The notes under the pieces were generated by a model. The model had not been told where the DNA came from. It was given only the letters and a program-made list of their open reading frames with translations, and did not search any database. DNA of 64,000 bases from Streptomyces sp. NBC_00162 (lineage in GTDB: Bacteria > Actinomycetota > Actinomycetes > Streptomycetales > Streptomycetaceae), in contig NZ_CP102510.1 of the NCBI RefSeq assembly GCF_024611995.1, forward strand, positions 124,001 through 188,000. Direction: 5' to 3'. Position 1 is the stretch's first letter. The number at the start of each line of letters is the position of its first letter. The position numbers and the translations under genes were made by a program. Positions 1 to 8,577 of this stretch are shown here, piece after piece.

Positions 1-3000
1 CCGGCTTCCCCGGCCAGCTGCACTTCTCGGGCCCCGGCCTCGCCGACGGCTACCTGCACCGGCCGGAGCTCACGGCGGCGGCCTTCCCCGCCGCGCCGGA
101 GCAGCCCGGCGGCCGGCGCTACCGCTCCGGCGACCGGGGCTGGTGGCAGCCCAACGGCACCCTGCAGTTCCTCGGCCGCGCCGACGACCAGGTCAAGATC
201 CGCGGCAACCGGGTCGAACTCGGCGACGTGGAGGCCGCCCTGGCCGCCCTGCCCGCCGTGGAGGCGGCCGTCGCCGTCGTCTGCCGGGGCGCGGGCGACC
301 GGCCCTCGCTCGTCGCCTTCGTCACCGGCCCCGCCGCCGCGACCACCGCGGACGTCCACGCGTACGCGGGCACCGTGCTGCCCGCGCCCCTGGTCCCGGA
401 CCGCATCCTGCCGCTGGACCGGGTGCCGCTCACCACCAACGGGAAGATCGACCGGCGGGAACTGGCCGAGCGCGCCCAGGCGGCCGCGCCGGCCGACGAG
501 CCCGTGCCGGCCGAGGCGCCCGAGTCCCCGCAGAGCCTGGAGGAGCGCGTCGGCGCCGTCTTCCGGGAGATCCTCGGCGTCGACGAGATCGGCCCCGACG
601 ACAACTTCTTCGCCTGCGGCGGCCACAGCCTGCTCGCCATCGACGTCATCGCCGCCCTCGAACAGCGCCACGGCCTGGTCCTGGGGATCGACGAACTCCT
701 CGACGGCCCCTCGGTCAACGAGGCCTGCGCGGCCCTGCGCGGCCGCGGGGCGGACGACGGCGGCCCCGGGGCGGCCGCCCCGGCCGAGGAGGGCGAGGAC
801 CACCCACTGTCCGCCGCCCAGCGCCAGCTGTGGACCCTCGCCCGGCTCGACGACGGCGCGGACAGCGTCCACCACCTCACCGACGTCTTCCGGATCGACG
901 GGCCGCTGGACGAGCGCCAGGTCGCCCAGGCCCTCGCCGACGAGGCCGCCTGCGCGCAGCTGCTGCGCGCCCGCTTCTTCGTCCGCGACGGCGAACCCCG
1001 CCAGCGCTTCGTCTACGGGGACCGGCCGCCGCTGACCGTCCTGTGGCCCGCACCCGGCACGGACACCGCCGCGACGCTGCGCGGCGAGGCCCGGCGCCCC
1101 TTCGACCTGGAGCGGCAGCCGCCGCTGCGCGCGGTCCTGCTGCGGCTCTCCCCGACCAGCGCGCTCCTCGCGCTGACGGTCCACCACATCGCCTGCGACG
1201 GCGAATCCGCCGTCCTGCTGGCCGACCGGGTCTTCGCCCGGCTGCGGGCGCTGCGCACCGGCGCGGCCGCCCCCCGGCCCGCCGACGGCAGCTACCTCAC
1301 GCACATCGCCCGCGAGGCCGCCGCCCTCGCCGGCCCCGAGGCGGAGCGGGACCGCGCCCACTGGCACACCGAGCTGGCCGGCCCGCTGCCCTTCCCGCTG
1401 CTGCCGGCCGACGGCGAGCGCGGCGCCGCGCCCGGCCCCGGCGGCTCGAGCCGGATCCGGCTCTCCGCAGGCGACAGCCGGGCCGTACGGACGCTGGCGC
1501 GCACCTGCGGCACCAGCATGTACGGGACCGGGCTGACCGCCCTGGCCGAGCTGCTCCAGCGGTTCACCGCGGAGCGCCGGATCCTCGTCGGCACGCCCGT
1601 CACCCGCCGCGACGATCCCTCGTACGCGGGCGTGATCGGTCCCTTCCTCAACACGGTGGTGCTGACCTGCGAGGTGGCAGCGGACCTCGGCTTCGCCGAG
1701 CGCGCCGCCGCCACCCGCTCCGCCGTGGCCTCGGCCATGGCCCACCGGTCCCACCCCTTCGAGCGGCTCGTGAACGAGCTGCCGGGAGCCCGCGACGGCG
1801 GCCGCACGCCGCTGTTCACGGTCATGTTCACCGCCGACGAGCGCGGCGCGGCCGGCACCGGCGACGGCAGCGAACTGGACGCCGGGCCCGGACTGACCGT
1901 ACGGCGGGAGCAGTACGCCGATCACGCGGCCGAGTTCGAACTCAGCTTCCACCTCGACAACTCCGCCGAGCTCCTCGAGCTCACCGCCGAGTACGACGGC
2001 GCGCTGTTCAGCGCCGCCCGCGCCACCCGGCTGCTGCGGCACTGGGCCGACCTGCTGCTGCGCGCCGCCGCCGACCCCGGCCGCACCCCGGCCGGTACGC
2101 CGCTGCCCGACGCGGAGAGCGCGGAACTGGCCGCGCTGGCCGACAACTGCGCGGACCGCCCCGGCGCCCGGATCACCGACGCCGCCGGGCGGCCCGTACC
2201 GGTCGGCGTCCCCGGCGACCTGAGCACCGGAGCCGGGGCGACCGGGCTGCGGGCCCACTGGTCGGAGCGGGGCGAGCTGGTGCCGCGCGGCCGCGCCGGG
2301 CGCCTGGTGCCCGACCCGGACCGCCCCGGCACCCACCTCGACCCGGCCGAGGCCGAACTGCTGCTGCTGGCCCACCCGTCGGTGCGCGCCGCCGAGGTCC
2401 GCGCCGCGGCTCCCGGCGAGCCGGGGCCCCTGACCGCCCACGTCACCGCGCACCCCGGGCACACCGTGAGCCCCGGAGCGCTGCGTACCCTGCTGCGCCG
2501 GGCGCTGCCGCTGCGGCTGACCCCGGCGACGGTCCACGTCACGGCGGAAGCGGACCAGCAGACGCAGACGCAGACGCCCGCCCCGGCTCCGGCGCAGGTG
2601 GCGCCGCCGGTCGCGCAGCCCGCCGCGGGTCCCGTCGAACTCGTCGCGCAGGCCGTCGCCGAGGCGCTCGGGCACGCGCGGGTGGGGCCGGACGAGGACT
2701 TCTTCGACCTCGGCGGCGGGTCCCTGGACGCCGTCGCCGTGGCCGCCCGGCTGCGGATCGCCCTCGGCCGGGACGTGTCGCCCCGGCTCGTGTTCGACTC
2801 CCGCACCCCGGCAGCCATCGCCGAGGCCATCGCGGCGGTCACCCCCGCCCCCGGCCAAGCCGCCGCCCCCGATCAGGCCACTGCCGTCGGGCACGACGAC
2901 GGGCCGGTACGCGGATCGGTCACCGGCCCCGCACCGCTCAGCACCGAACAGACCGAAATCTGGCAGGCCCTGCAAGGCGGCGCCGCCCCGGCCGCGTTCG

Positions 3001-4244
3001 TCGTGTTCGAGGCGCTGCGCGTCACCGGCCGGACCGTCGACCCGCACGCCCTGCGGCAGGCGGTCGAGCACACCGCCGCCCGCCACGACGCCCTCACTTC
3101 CCGGCTCGTCGTCACCGGCGCCGGACCCCGGTGGCAGCCGCTGACCGTGCCCCGCACCGGCTGGGCCGAGGACGACCTCTCGGCGCTACCCGAGGCCGAC
3201 CGGGCCGCCGCACTCGACGCACTGGCCCAGCGCCACCTGGAGCAGCCCTTCGACCTCGCGGCCGGGCTGCTGCTGCGGGCCCGGCTGGTACGCCTGGCCG
3301 ACCACGAGCACGTACTGCTGCTCGCCGTGCACCACATCGCCGTCGACGGCCGCTCCATGGAGCTGCTGGTACACCAGACGGCCGCCGCCTACGAGGAGTT
3401 CGCCGCCGGAGGCTGGCCCGCGGACCCCGCCGGTGAGCCCCCGCTGCGGCTGGCCGACGTGGCCCGCTGGCAGCAGGAGCGCACCCCGGCCGATGCGGAC
3501 GGCGACTGGCGCCGTGCGCTGGCCGCGGGCCCGCCGCCGCAGCTCCCGCTGCCGTACGACCGGCCCCGCCTGGTGCGCGGCGCGCTGATGCCGACGGAAC
3601 TGCCCTTCGCGTTCCCGGCCCCCGGCGCCGGGTCCTTCGGCCGCGCCGACGGCCTGAGCCCGTTCACCCTCGGCCTCACCGCGCTGGTCGCGGCCCTGGC
3701 CCGGGGCGGCGAGGACACGGGCGGGACCCCGGACGAGGTGTGGCTCGCCACGGTCCTGAGCACCCGGTCCCGGCCCGGCCTCGCGGACGTCGTCGGTCCG
3801 CTCACCGGCACCGCCCTGCTGCGCGTGCCGATCGCGGGCGCCCGTACCCACCGCGAGCTGGCCCGCGCCGTCGGGCACGCCCTGCTCGCCGCCCACGACG
3901 ACCCGGCCGCGGCCCTGGGCGCCGTGGCCGGCCTCGCCGAGGGCGAGTTCGGCGTGGACCGGGCCCGGCTCAGCCAGATCCTCGTGGTCGCCCAGGAGGA
4001 CGCGGCCCCGGCCGCCGGCGCCCTGTTCACCCCGGACGGTTCGATCGCCGCCACCCGCCCCACCGCCACCGCCTTCGACCTCGTCTGGTCGCTGCGCACC
4101 GGTGAGGACGACGCGGACGGCGTCCTCACCTACAAGGGGGAGCTCTTCGACGACGCGACCGCGCGGGGGCTCGTGGACCGCACCCGGCAGGCCCTCGAGG
4201 CCCTGATCGCCCACCCCGACGAGCCCTGGCAGGAGCAGCGGTGA
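1..4244 (+). CDS. Nonribosomal peptide synthetase, 5'-truncated by window edge
   Basis: The reading frame is open from base 3. Domains by nucleotide position: end of an adenylation (A) domain, about 3-470 (A7 YRSGD, A8 around QVKIRGNRVELGD, A10 TTNGKIDR); carrier T1, 540-750 (GGHSL serine); condensation C1, 800-2090 (HHIACDG); a shrunken A-like remnant, 2100-2550; carrier T2, 2640-2840 (GGGSL); condensation C2, 2920-4200 (HHIAVDG). The remnant keeps only the stretch after the A5 core (around PVPVGVPGDL, then a relic of the A8 region) and lacks the A3 P-loop, the A4-A6 cores and the A10 lysine, so it cannot activate an amino acid. T2 must be charged by another enzyme or be passive. The C2 domain pairs with the A-T of the next protein; the two genes share a GTGA overlap. 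Domain calls are firm; the product is unknown. Confidence 0.95.
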   Translation, partial: GFPGQLHFSGPGLADGYLHRPELTAAAFPAAPEQPGGRRYRSGDRGWWQPNGTLQFLGRADDQVKIRGNRVELGDVEAALAALPAVEAAVAVVCRGAGDRPSLVAFVTGPAAATTADVHAYAGTVLPAPLVPDRILPLDRVPLTTNGKIDRRELAERAQAAAPADEPVPAEAPESPQSLEERVGAVFREILGVDEIGPDDNFFACGGHSLLAIDVIAALEQRHGLVLGIDELLDGPSVNEACAALRGRGADDGGPGAAAPAEEGEDHPLSAAQRQLWTLARLDDGADSVHHLTDVFRIDGPLDERQVAQALADEAACAQLLRARFFVRDGEPRQRFVYGDRPPLTVLWPAPGTDTAATLRGEARRPFDLERQPPLRAVLLRLSPTSALLALTVHHIACDGESAVLLADRVFARLRALRTGAAAPRPADGSYLTHIAREAAALAGPEAERDRAHWHTELAGPLPFPLLPADGERGAAPGPGGSSRIRLSAGDSRAVRTLARTCGTSMYGTGLTALAELLQRFTAERRILVGTPVTRRDDPSYAGVIGPFLNTVVLTCEVAADLGFAERAAATRSAVASAMAHRSHPFERLVNELPGARDGGRTPLFTVMFTADERGAAGTGDGSELDAGPGLTVRREQYADHAAEFELSFHLDNSAELLELTAEYDGALFSAARATRLLRHWADLLLRAAADPGRTPAGTPLPDAESAELAALADNCADRPGARITDAAGRPVPVGVPGDLSTGAGATGLRAHWSERGELVPRGRAGRLVPDPDRPGTHLDPAEAELLLLAHPSVRAAEVRAAAPGEPGPLTAHVTAHPGHTVSPGALRTLLRRALPLRLTPATVHVTAEADQQTQTQTPAPAPAQVAPPVAQPAAGPVELVAQAVAEALGHARVGPDEDFFDLGGGSLDAVAVAARLRIALGRDVSPRLVFDSRTPAAIAEAIAAVTPAPGQAAAPDQATAVGHDDGPVRGSVTGPAPLSTEQTEIWQALQGGAAPAAFVVFEALRVTGRTVDPHALRQAVEHTAARHDALTSRLVVTGAGPRWQPLTVPRTGWAEDDLSALPEADRAAALDALAQRHLEQPFDLAAGLLLRARLVRLADHEHVLLLAVHHIAVDGRSMELLVHQTAAAYEEFAAGGWPADPAGEPPLRLADVARWQQERTPADADGDWRRALAAGPPPQLPLPYDRPRLVRGALMPTELPFAFPAPGAGSFGRADGLSPFTLGLTALVAALARGGEDTGGTPDEVWLATVLSTRSRPGLADVVGPLTGTALLRVPIAGARTHRELARAVGHALLAAHDDPAAALGAVAGLAEGEFGVDRARLSQILVVAQEDAAPAAGALFTPDGSIAATRPTATAFDLVWSLRTGEDDADGVLTYKGELFDDATARGLVDRTRQALEALIAHPDEPWQEQR

Positions 4245-7200
4245 CCACCTGGCGGCAGACCCTGGAGACGCTCAACGACACGGCCGCGCCCGTCCCGGAC
4301 GGCCCGGTGGCCGAGCTGCTCGCCGCCCGCGCCCGCCCGTTCGCGGACCGGCCCGCCGTACTGGCCCGCGACCGGACGCTCACCCACGGGCAGCTGCACG
4401 GCCTCGCCGAGGCGCTCGCCGTGCGGCTGCGCGAGCACGGCGCGGGGCCGGGGGTCCTGGTGCGGGTCTGCCTGCCGCGCTCCGCCGAACTGGTCGTCGC
4501 CGTCCTCGCGGTGCTGCGCGCGGGAGCCGCGTACGTACCGCTGGACCCGGACCATCCGGCCGAGCGGCTCGCCCAGCTCGTCGACGGCGCCCCCGCGCCG
4601 ATCACCCTGACCACGGCCCGGCTCGCCCACCTCCTGCCGCCCCAGGGCCTGATGACGGTGGACCTCGACGAGCTCGACGCGCTGTCGCCGCTCGTGGACC
4701 CCGCGCTGTCCGTACCGCCGCCGTCCGGCCCGGCGCCGGGCCCGGCCGATCTCGCGTACGTCATCCACACCTCGGGCTCCACCGGCCGCCCCAAGGGCGT
4801 GGCCATCGAACAGCGCTCCCTGGCCAACCTGCTGGAGGCCACCGCCGTCCCCTTCGGGCTCGGCCCGGACCGGCGCGTGCTGCAGTTCGCGAGCCCCGCC
4901 TTCGACGTCTCGGTGTGGGAGATCCTCGCCCCGCTGTGGGCCGGCGCGGCCGTCGTCGTCTTCGACGAGCCCGTCGCCTCCGCCGAGGCCCTGGCCGCGC
5001 TCGTCCGCGAACGCCGCGCCGACACCGTCTTCCTGCTCGCCGCGCTGCTGGCCCAGCTGGACCCGGCCGCCTTCCCGGACGTACGGACGGTCGTGACCGG
5101 CGGCGAGTCCTTCAGCCGGGCGCTGGTGGACCGCTGGGCCCCGGGCCGCGACCTGATCTACGTCTACGGGCCCACCGAGGCGACGGTGTTCCAGTCCTGG
5201 CACCGCTGCCCGCCCGGAGTCCCGGGGGAGCCGCCCACCATCGGCCGTCCCATGGCCAACCTGCGCTACTTCGTGCGCGACGCCTCGGGCGCGCAGGTCG
5301 GCCCCGGCGTCGAGGGCGAGCTGTGGATCGGCGGCATCGGCGTGGGCCGCGGCTACCTGGGCCGCCCCGACGCGGGCGCGGCACGCTTCGTGCCCGACCC
5401 CGGCGACCCCCGCCCCGGGGCCCGGCTCTACCGGACCGGAGACCTGGCCCGCCACCGCGCGGACGGCACCCTCGACTTCCGCGGGCGCGCCGACCGGCAG
5501 GTGAAGATCCGCGGCTTCCGCATCGAGCCCGGCGAGGTGGAGACGGCGCTCGCCGCACTGCCGGGCATCGCGGCCGCCGCCGTCGTCGTACCCGAGGGGA
5601 CGGCGCAGCCGCTGCTCGCCGGATACGTCGTCACCGACGGCCCGCTGCCCGCCGACTGGCGGGCCCGGCTGGCGCAGCGGCTGCCCTACTACATGGTGCC
5701 GGCGGCCGTGATCCCCGTGGAGCGGATGCCCAGCACCCCCAACGGGAAGATCGACCGCCGCGAACTGGCCGCCCGGCCGCTGCCGGACACCCCCGCCGGG
5801 CAGCCGTCCGGTGACGCCGGGGGCGAGAGCGGCGAAGTGGCCGACGAGGTACGGACCGTGCTGCGCGCCCTGTTCACCGAGGCGCTCGGCCGGCCCGTCG
5901 CGGACGACGGCGACTTCTTCCTCCTCGGCGGCACCAGCCTCAAGGCCGCCTCCCTGGCCGCGGCGGCCGCACGGCGGCTGTCCGCGCCGGTGCGGATCCG
6001 CGACGTGTTCGACTGCCCGAGCGTCGCCGCCCTCGCGGCGAGCCTCGCGCCCCGCGTCGGCACCGCCGCCACCGGCGCCGACTCCCCGGCCGCGACCGCC
6101 GGGGCCCCGCAGCGCGCCTCCGCGGTCCAGCGCTGGCTCTGGCTGGAGGACCGCACCCGGTCCGCGGGGACGGCGGGCACCGCCGCCTACCACGTGCCGA
6201 TGCTGCTGGACTGCCACGGCGCCGCCGATCCCGCGGCGCTGCGCGCCGCCTTCGCCCGGCTCCAGGAACTCCAGCCGCAGCTGCGCACCGTGTTCCGCGA
6301 GGAGCGGGGGGAGCCGGTACCCGGCCCCGCGCCCGAGCCCGCCCGCCTCGAGGTCCTCGACCTGCCCGACGAGCCCGCCCGCGAGGCCGTCGTACGGGAG
6401 TGGTCCCACCGGCCCTTCGACCTGGCGGCCGGGCCGCTGGTGCGCGCGGCCCTGCTGCGCCGGCCGGGCGGCCGCGACCGGCTGCTCGTCGTCCTGCACC
6501 ACATCGTCGCCGACCAGACCTCGCTCGAGGTCGTCGCCCGCGCCCTGGCCGGGGCCGGGGGGCACGCGGCAGAAGCCGCCCCCGAGCTGCCCGTCCCCGG
6601 GCCGCACGAGCAGTCGTACGACATGCAACTGGACTACTGGAAACGGCAGTTGACCCCGGCATCCGATCCGCTCCCGCTGCCCGTGGACCATCCGCGCAAC
6701 GGCCCGGCCGGGCGCGGCACCGCCGTCACCTCCGTCCGTCTCGGCCCTGAGGAGCTCGGTGCGCTGGAGGAGCTCGCGCGCGGCCACCGCACCGGCCTGT
6801 TCGGCGTACTGGCCGCAGCCGTGGCCGCCACCCTGCACGAAGCGACCGGCGCCGCCGACATCAGCCTCGGCACCGCCGTCAGCCGCCGCCCTGCCCTCGG
6901 CCGGGCCGACGCGGTGGGCTGCCTGGTCAACACCGTGGTCCTGCGGACCGCAGTCCACGGGGAGCTGCCCTGCGCGGAGCTGATCGCGGACCTCGCCGAC
7001 AAGACGGTCGGCGCGCTGGACCACGGCGGGCTGCCCTTCAGCGAGCTGGTCGGCGCCCTGGACCCGCCGCGCCGCCCGGGGCGCAACCCGCTCTTCGACG
7101 TGTGGGTGACCCTCTGGGACGAGATCGACACCGGGCCGGGGGAGCTGCGGCTGACGGGCGGTCCGATCCCGCTGGACGAGGGGCTTTTCGACCTCTCGTT

Positions 7201-7435
7201 CCAGTTCGCGCGTTCCCCGCGCGGCCTGAGCCTGCTTCTCCAGTACGACCGCGCACTCTACGAACCGGGCACGGCCCGGGACCTGGCCGAGAAGGCCGCC
7301 GATGCCGCGCGCCGGCTCACAACGGCCGGTCCGCAGGCCCGGGTCTACTCGCTCGCACCCCCGGCCCCGGCGCCGCAGAGCCCCACCGGCGGCCCGGCGT
7401 TCGCGGGATTCTCCTGGGGCGCTCCCCGACCCTGA
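4241..7435 (+). CDS. Nonribosomal peptide synthetase, A-T-C
   Basis: This 1064-residue protein starts with GTG at 4241, overlapping the previous stop (GTGA). Domains: A, about residues 20-510 (A3 HTSGSTGRPKG, A4 FDVSVWE, A5 YVYGPTEATV, A7 YRTGD, A10 NGKIDR); carrier, about 535-605 (GGTSL serine); terminal C, about 620-1050. It supplies the A-T for the C domain that ends the preceding protein. Hand alignment of the specificity pocket gives D-V-W-F-V-G-V-V-F(-K), which points to an aliphatic or hydrophobic residue; it is not the serine code (no H at the fourth position). The terminal C domain reads HHIVADQ where HHxxxDG is usual. Both histidines and the aspartate are kept, so it may be active, with a downstream partner in another protein or as a transfer/cyclisation domain. 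No thioesterase is attached. Confidence 0.95.
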   Translation: MTTWRQTLETLNDTAAPVPDGPVAELLAARARPFADRPAVLARDRTLTHGQLHGLAEALAVRLREHGAGPGVLVRVCLPRSAELVVAVLAVLRAGAAYVPLDPDHPAERLAQLVDGAPAPITLTTARLAHLLPPQGLMTVDLDELDALSPLVDPALSVPPPSGPAPGPADLAYVIHTSGSTGRPKGVAIEQRSLANLLEATAVPFGLGPDRRVLQFASPAFDVSVWEILAPLWAGAAVVVFDEPVASAEALAALVRERRADTVFLLAALLAQLDPAAFPDVRTVVTGGESFSRALVDRWAPGRDLIYVYGPTEATVFQSWHRCPPGVPGEPPTIGRPMANLRYFVRDASGAQVGPGVEGELWIGGIGVGRGYLGRPDAGAARFVPDPGDPRPGARLYRTGDLARHRADGTLDFRGRADRQVKIRGFRIEPGEVETALAALPGIAAAAVVVPEGTAQPLLAGYVVTDGPLPADWRARLAQRLPYYMVPAAVIPVERMPSTPNGKIDRRELAARPLPDTPAGQPSGDAGGESGEVADEVRTVLRALFTEALGRPVADDGDFFLLGGTSLKAASLAAAAARRLSAPVRIRDVFDCPSVAALAASLAPRVGTAATGADSPAATAGAPQRASAVQRWLWLEDRTRSAGTAGTAAYHVPMLLDCHGAADPAALRAAFARLQELQPQLRTVFREERGEPVPGPAPEPARLEVLDLPDEPAREAVVREWSHRPFDLAAGPLVRAALLRRPGGRDRLLVVLHHIVADQTSLEVVARALAGAGGHAAEAAPELPVPGPHEQSYDMQLDYWKRQLTPASDPLPLPVDHPRNGPAGRGTAVTSVRLGPEELGALEELARGHRTGLFGVLAAAVAATLHEATGAADISLGTAVSRRPALGRADAVGCLVNTVVLRTAVHGELPCAELIADLADKTVGALDHGGLPFSELVGALDPPRRPGRNPLFDVWVTLWDEIDTGPGELRLTGGPIPLDEGLFDLSFQFARSPRGLSLLLQYDRALYEPGTARDLAEKAADAARRLTTAGPQARVYSLAPPAPAPQSPTGGPAFAGFSWGAPRP

Positions 7436-7467
7436 ACCCCGGACTCGGCCGTGTGGCGCGCCCCGGG

Positions 7468-8223
7468 TCAGCCGGTGCGGCGGTAGCTGGTCAGCAGCAT
7501 GTCGCGGTAGCCGTACGCGCGGCCGGCCGCCGGGTCCAGGCGCACCGGTTCGGTGCCGTGCAGGATGCGGCGGTCGTCCGCGTACAGCGAGTCCAGCGGC
7601 GCGGCCAGCAGCGGCCGGGCCAGCGGGCGCTCGGCCGGATCGCAGATGATGCTGCGCCCGCCGGTCACCCCGGACCGGCCGATCAGGTGCAGCGAGATGT
7701 AGTCGAAGCCGTCCCGGTGCACGCCCTCGGGGGAGGGCAGCCCCTCCTCCTGGGCCGTGGCCCGGATGCGCACCAGATGCACGTCCAGCTCCCAGTCCAG
7801 GGTCCGCCCGGCCTCCGCGCCGGCCAGCTCGGAGAACACGCCGACGCCGTGCAGCAGCAGCCGCTGCAGGAACGGGTTGACCCGTATCGCCCCGGTGACG
7901 GGCGCGAACCAGCGCGGCGAGCCGCCCGCGAACGGGTTCACCTCGGCGCTCTGGTGGTAGGGGCCCGGCGGATGCGCGCGCAGCACCCCCGCCGAGGCGG
8001 CCCGGTGGGAGTAGCGGACGTGGCGGCGGAAGCGGTACGCCCCGCCGTCGGCCAGGTATCCGTCCGGCTCGAGGTTCTCGTAGGCCTGGCTCAGCTGCCG
8101 GAACGCCTGAGCCCCGGAGCCGGCGTCGAAATCGGTCCCAGGGGCGAACACCCAGCCGTGCTTGCGGATCCCCTCCCCGATGTCCGTGCGGGTCAGCGGG
8201 CCGGGAAGAACTGCGGAGGGCAT
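7468..8223 (-). CDS. Fe(II)/2-oxoglutarate dioxygenase, amino-acid-hydroxylase-like
   Basis: This is a 251-residue protein. The ATG at 8221-8223 has AAGGAG eight bases upstream. The iron facial triad is visible as HRD in GVHRDGFDY and a distal H in RILHGTEPV, and a downstream Arg (RLDP) could bind 2-oxoglutarate. The overall pattern (HRDGFDYISLHLIGR, then GGRSIICD) resembles the 2OG-Fe dioxygenase family that includes the bacterial isoleucine dioxygenases, which hydroxylate free aliphatic amino acids. It ends 32 bases from the convergent NRPS gene, whose A domain looks aliphatic-selective. The inferred role is making a hydroxylated amino acid building block or tailoring the bound peptide. The family call is fairly secure; the substrate is a guess. 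Confidence 0.8.
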   Translation of the reverse strand: MPSAVLPGPLTRTDIGEGIRKHGWVFAPGTDFDAGSGAQAFRQLSQAYENLEPDGYLADGGAYRFRRHVRYSHRAASAGVLRAHPPGPYHQSAEVNPFAGGSPRWFAPVTGAIRVNPFLQRLLLHGVGVFSELAGAEAGRTLDWELDVHLVRIRATAQEEGLPSPEGVHRDGFDYISLHLIGRSGVTGGRSIICDPAERPLARPLLAAPLDSLYADDRRILHGTEPVRLDPAAGRAYGYRDMLLTSYRRTG

Positions 8224-8466
8224 GTGAGGTCTCCTTGCGTCAGCCTCGTCGAATACGGAGAAATTCGGCCGGACGGCATGGGAAGTCGACCCTGAGTCGC
8301 CCGTCGGCCGGTTTCCCGATCGATTCCGGCTCGCCGCCGAGAGTCGTGTTCTGTATCTTCGGTGGGTGCGAGTCGAGCGTGTTGCCGTAGCCGCTGTAGG
8401 TCGGTGAGCTGCATCGACTGGCTCCGTTCGCTCGTTCTCGGTCCTGCCCGAAGAAATGGAAAAGGA
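8224..8466. promoter_or_regulatory. Divergent intergenic region between oxygenase and peptidase operons
   Basis: About 240 bases lie between the oxygenase start (minus) and the putative leader ORF (plus), so promoters for both directions should be here. The composition is noticeably less GC-rich towards 8440-8466. One SARP-like heptamer, TCGAGCG, occurs at 8373-8379 but without an 11-bp partner. I cannot place a convincing -35/-10 pair. Confidence 0.45.
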
Positions 8467-8577
8467 ATGCACAAAACGCAGGGACGGCGTCGTGGGAATT
8501 TCGCCCGCTGCCCTGTGGCTCGAATTGGATATTCGCTCTTCCTAGGCCTGTCGGTCATCTGCATAATGGCCTGGTGA
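8467..8577 (+). CDS. Putative 36-residue leader peptide coupled to the peptidase gene
   Basis: ATG at 8467 has a weak ribosome site (GGA at 8458-8460). The frame ends in TGA at 8575-8577, which overlaps the GTG start of the next gene at 8574 as GTGA. The next gene has no ribosome site of its own, so coupled translation would explain its start. The N-terminal half is basic (MHKTQGRRR) and the C-terminal half is hydrophobic (IGYSLFLGLSVICIMAW), like a short membrane-interacting leader. Codon use is less GC-biased than in neighbouring genes, which weakens the case. The next three junctions also overlap by four bases, which strengthens it. No homology is recognised. Confidence 0.38.
   Translation: MHKTQGRRRGNFARCPVARIGYSLFLGLSVICIMAW

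Noticed and set aside
4241..5780. Serine specificity for the second NRPS A domain because the pocket starts D-V-W
   Set aside because: The fourth pocket position aligns to Phe and the seventh to ninth to Val-Val-Phe, unlike the serine code.
8562..8567. CATAAT as a -10 box giving a leaderless peptidase mRNA starting at GTG 8574
   Set aside because: Spacing fits, but the matching -35 (TTCCTA) is poor, and coupled translation from the upstream small ORF explains the missing ribosome site better. Kept only as an alternative.
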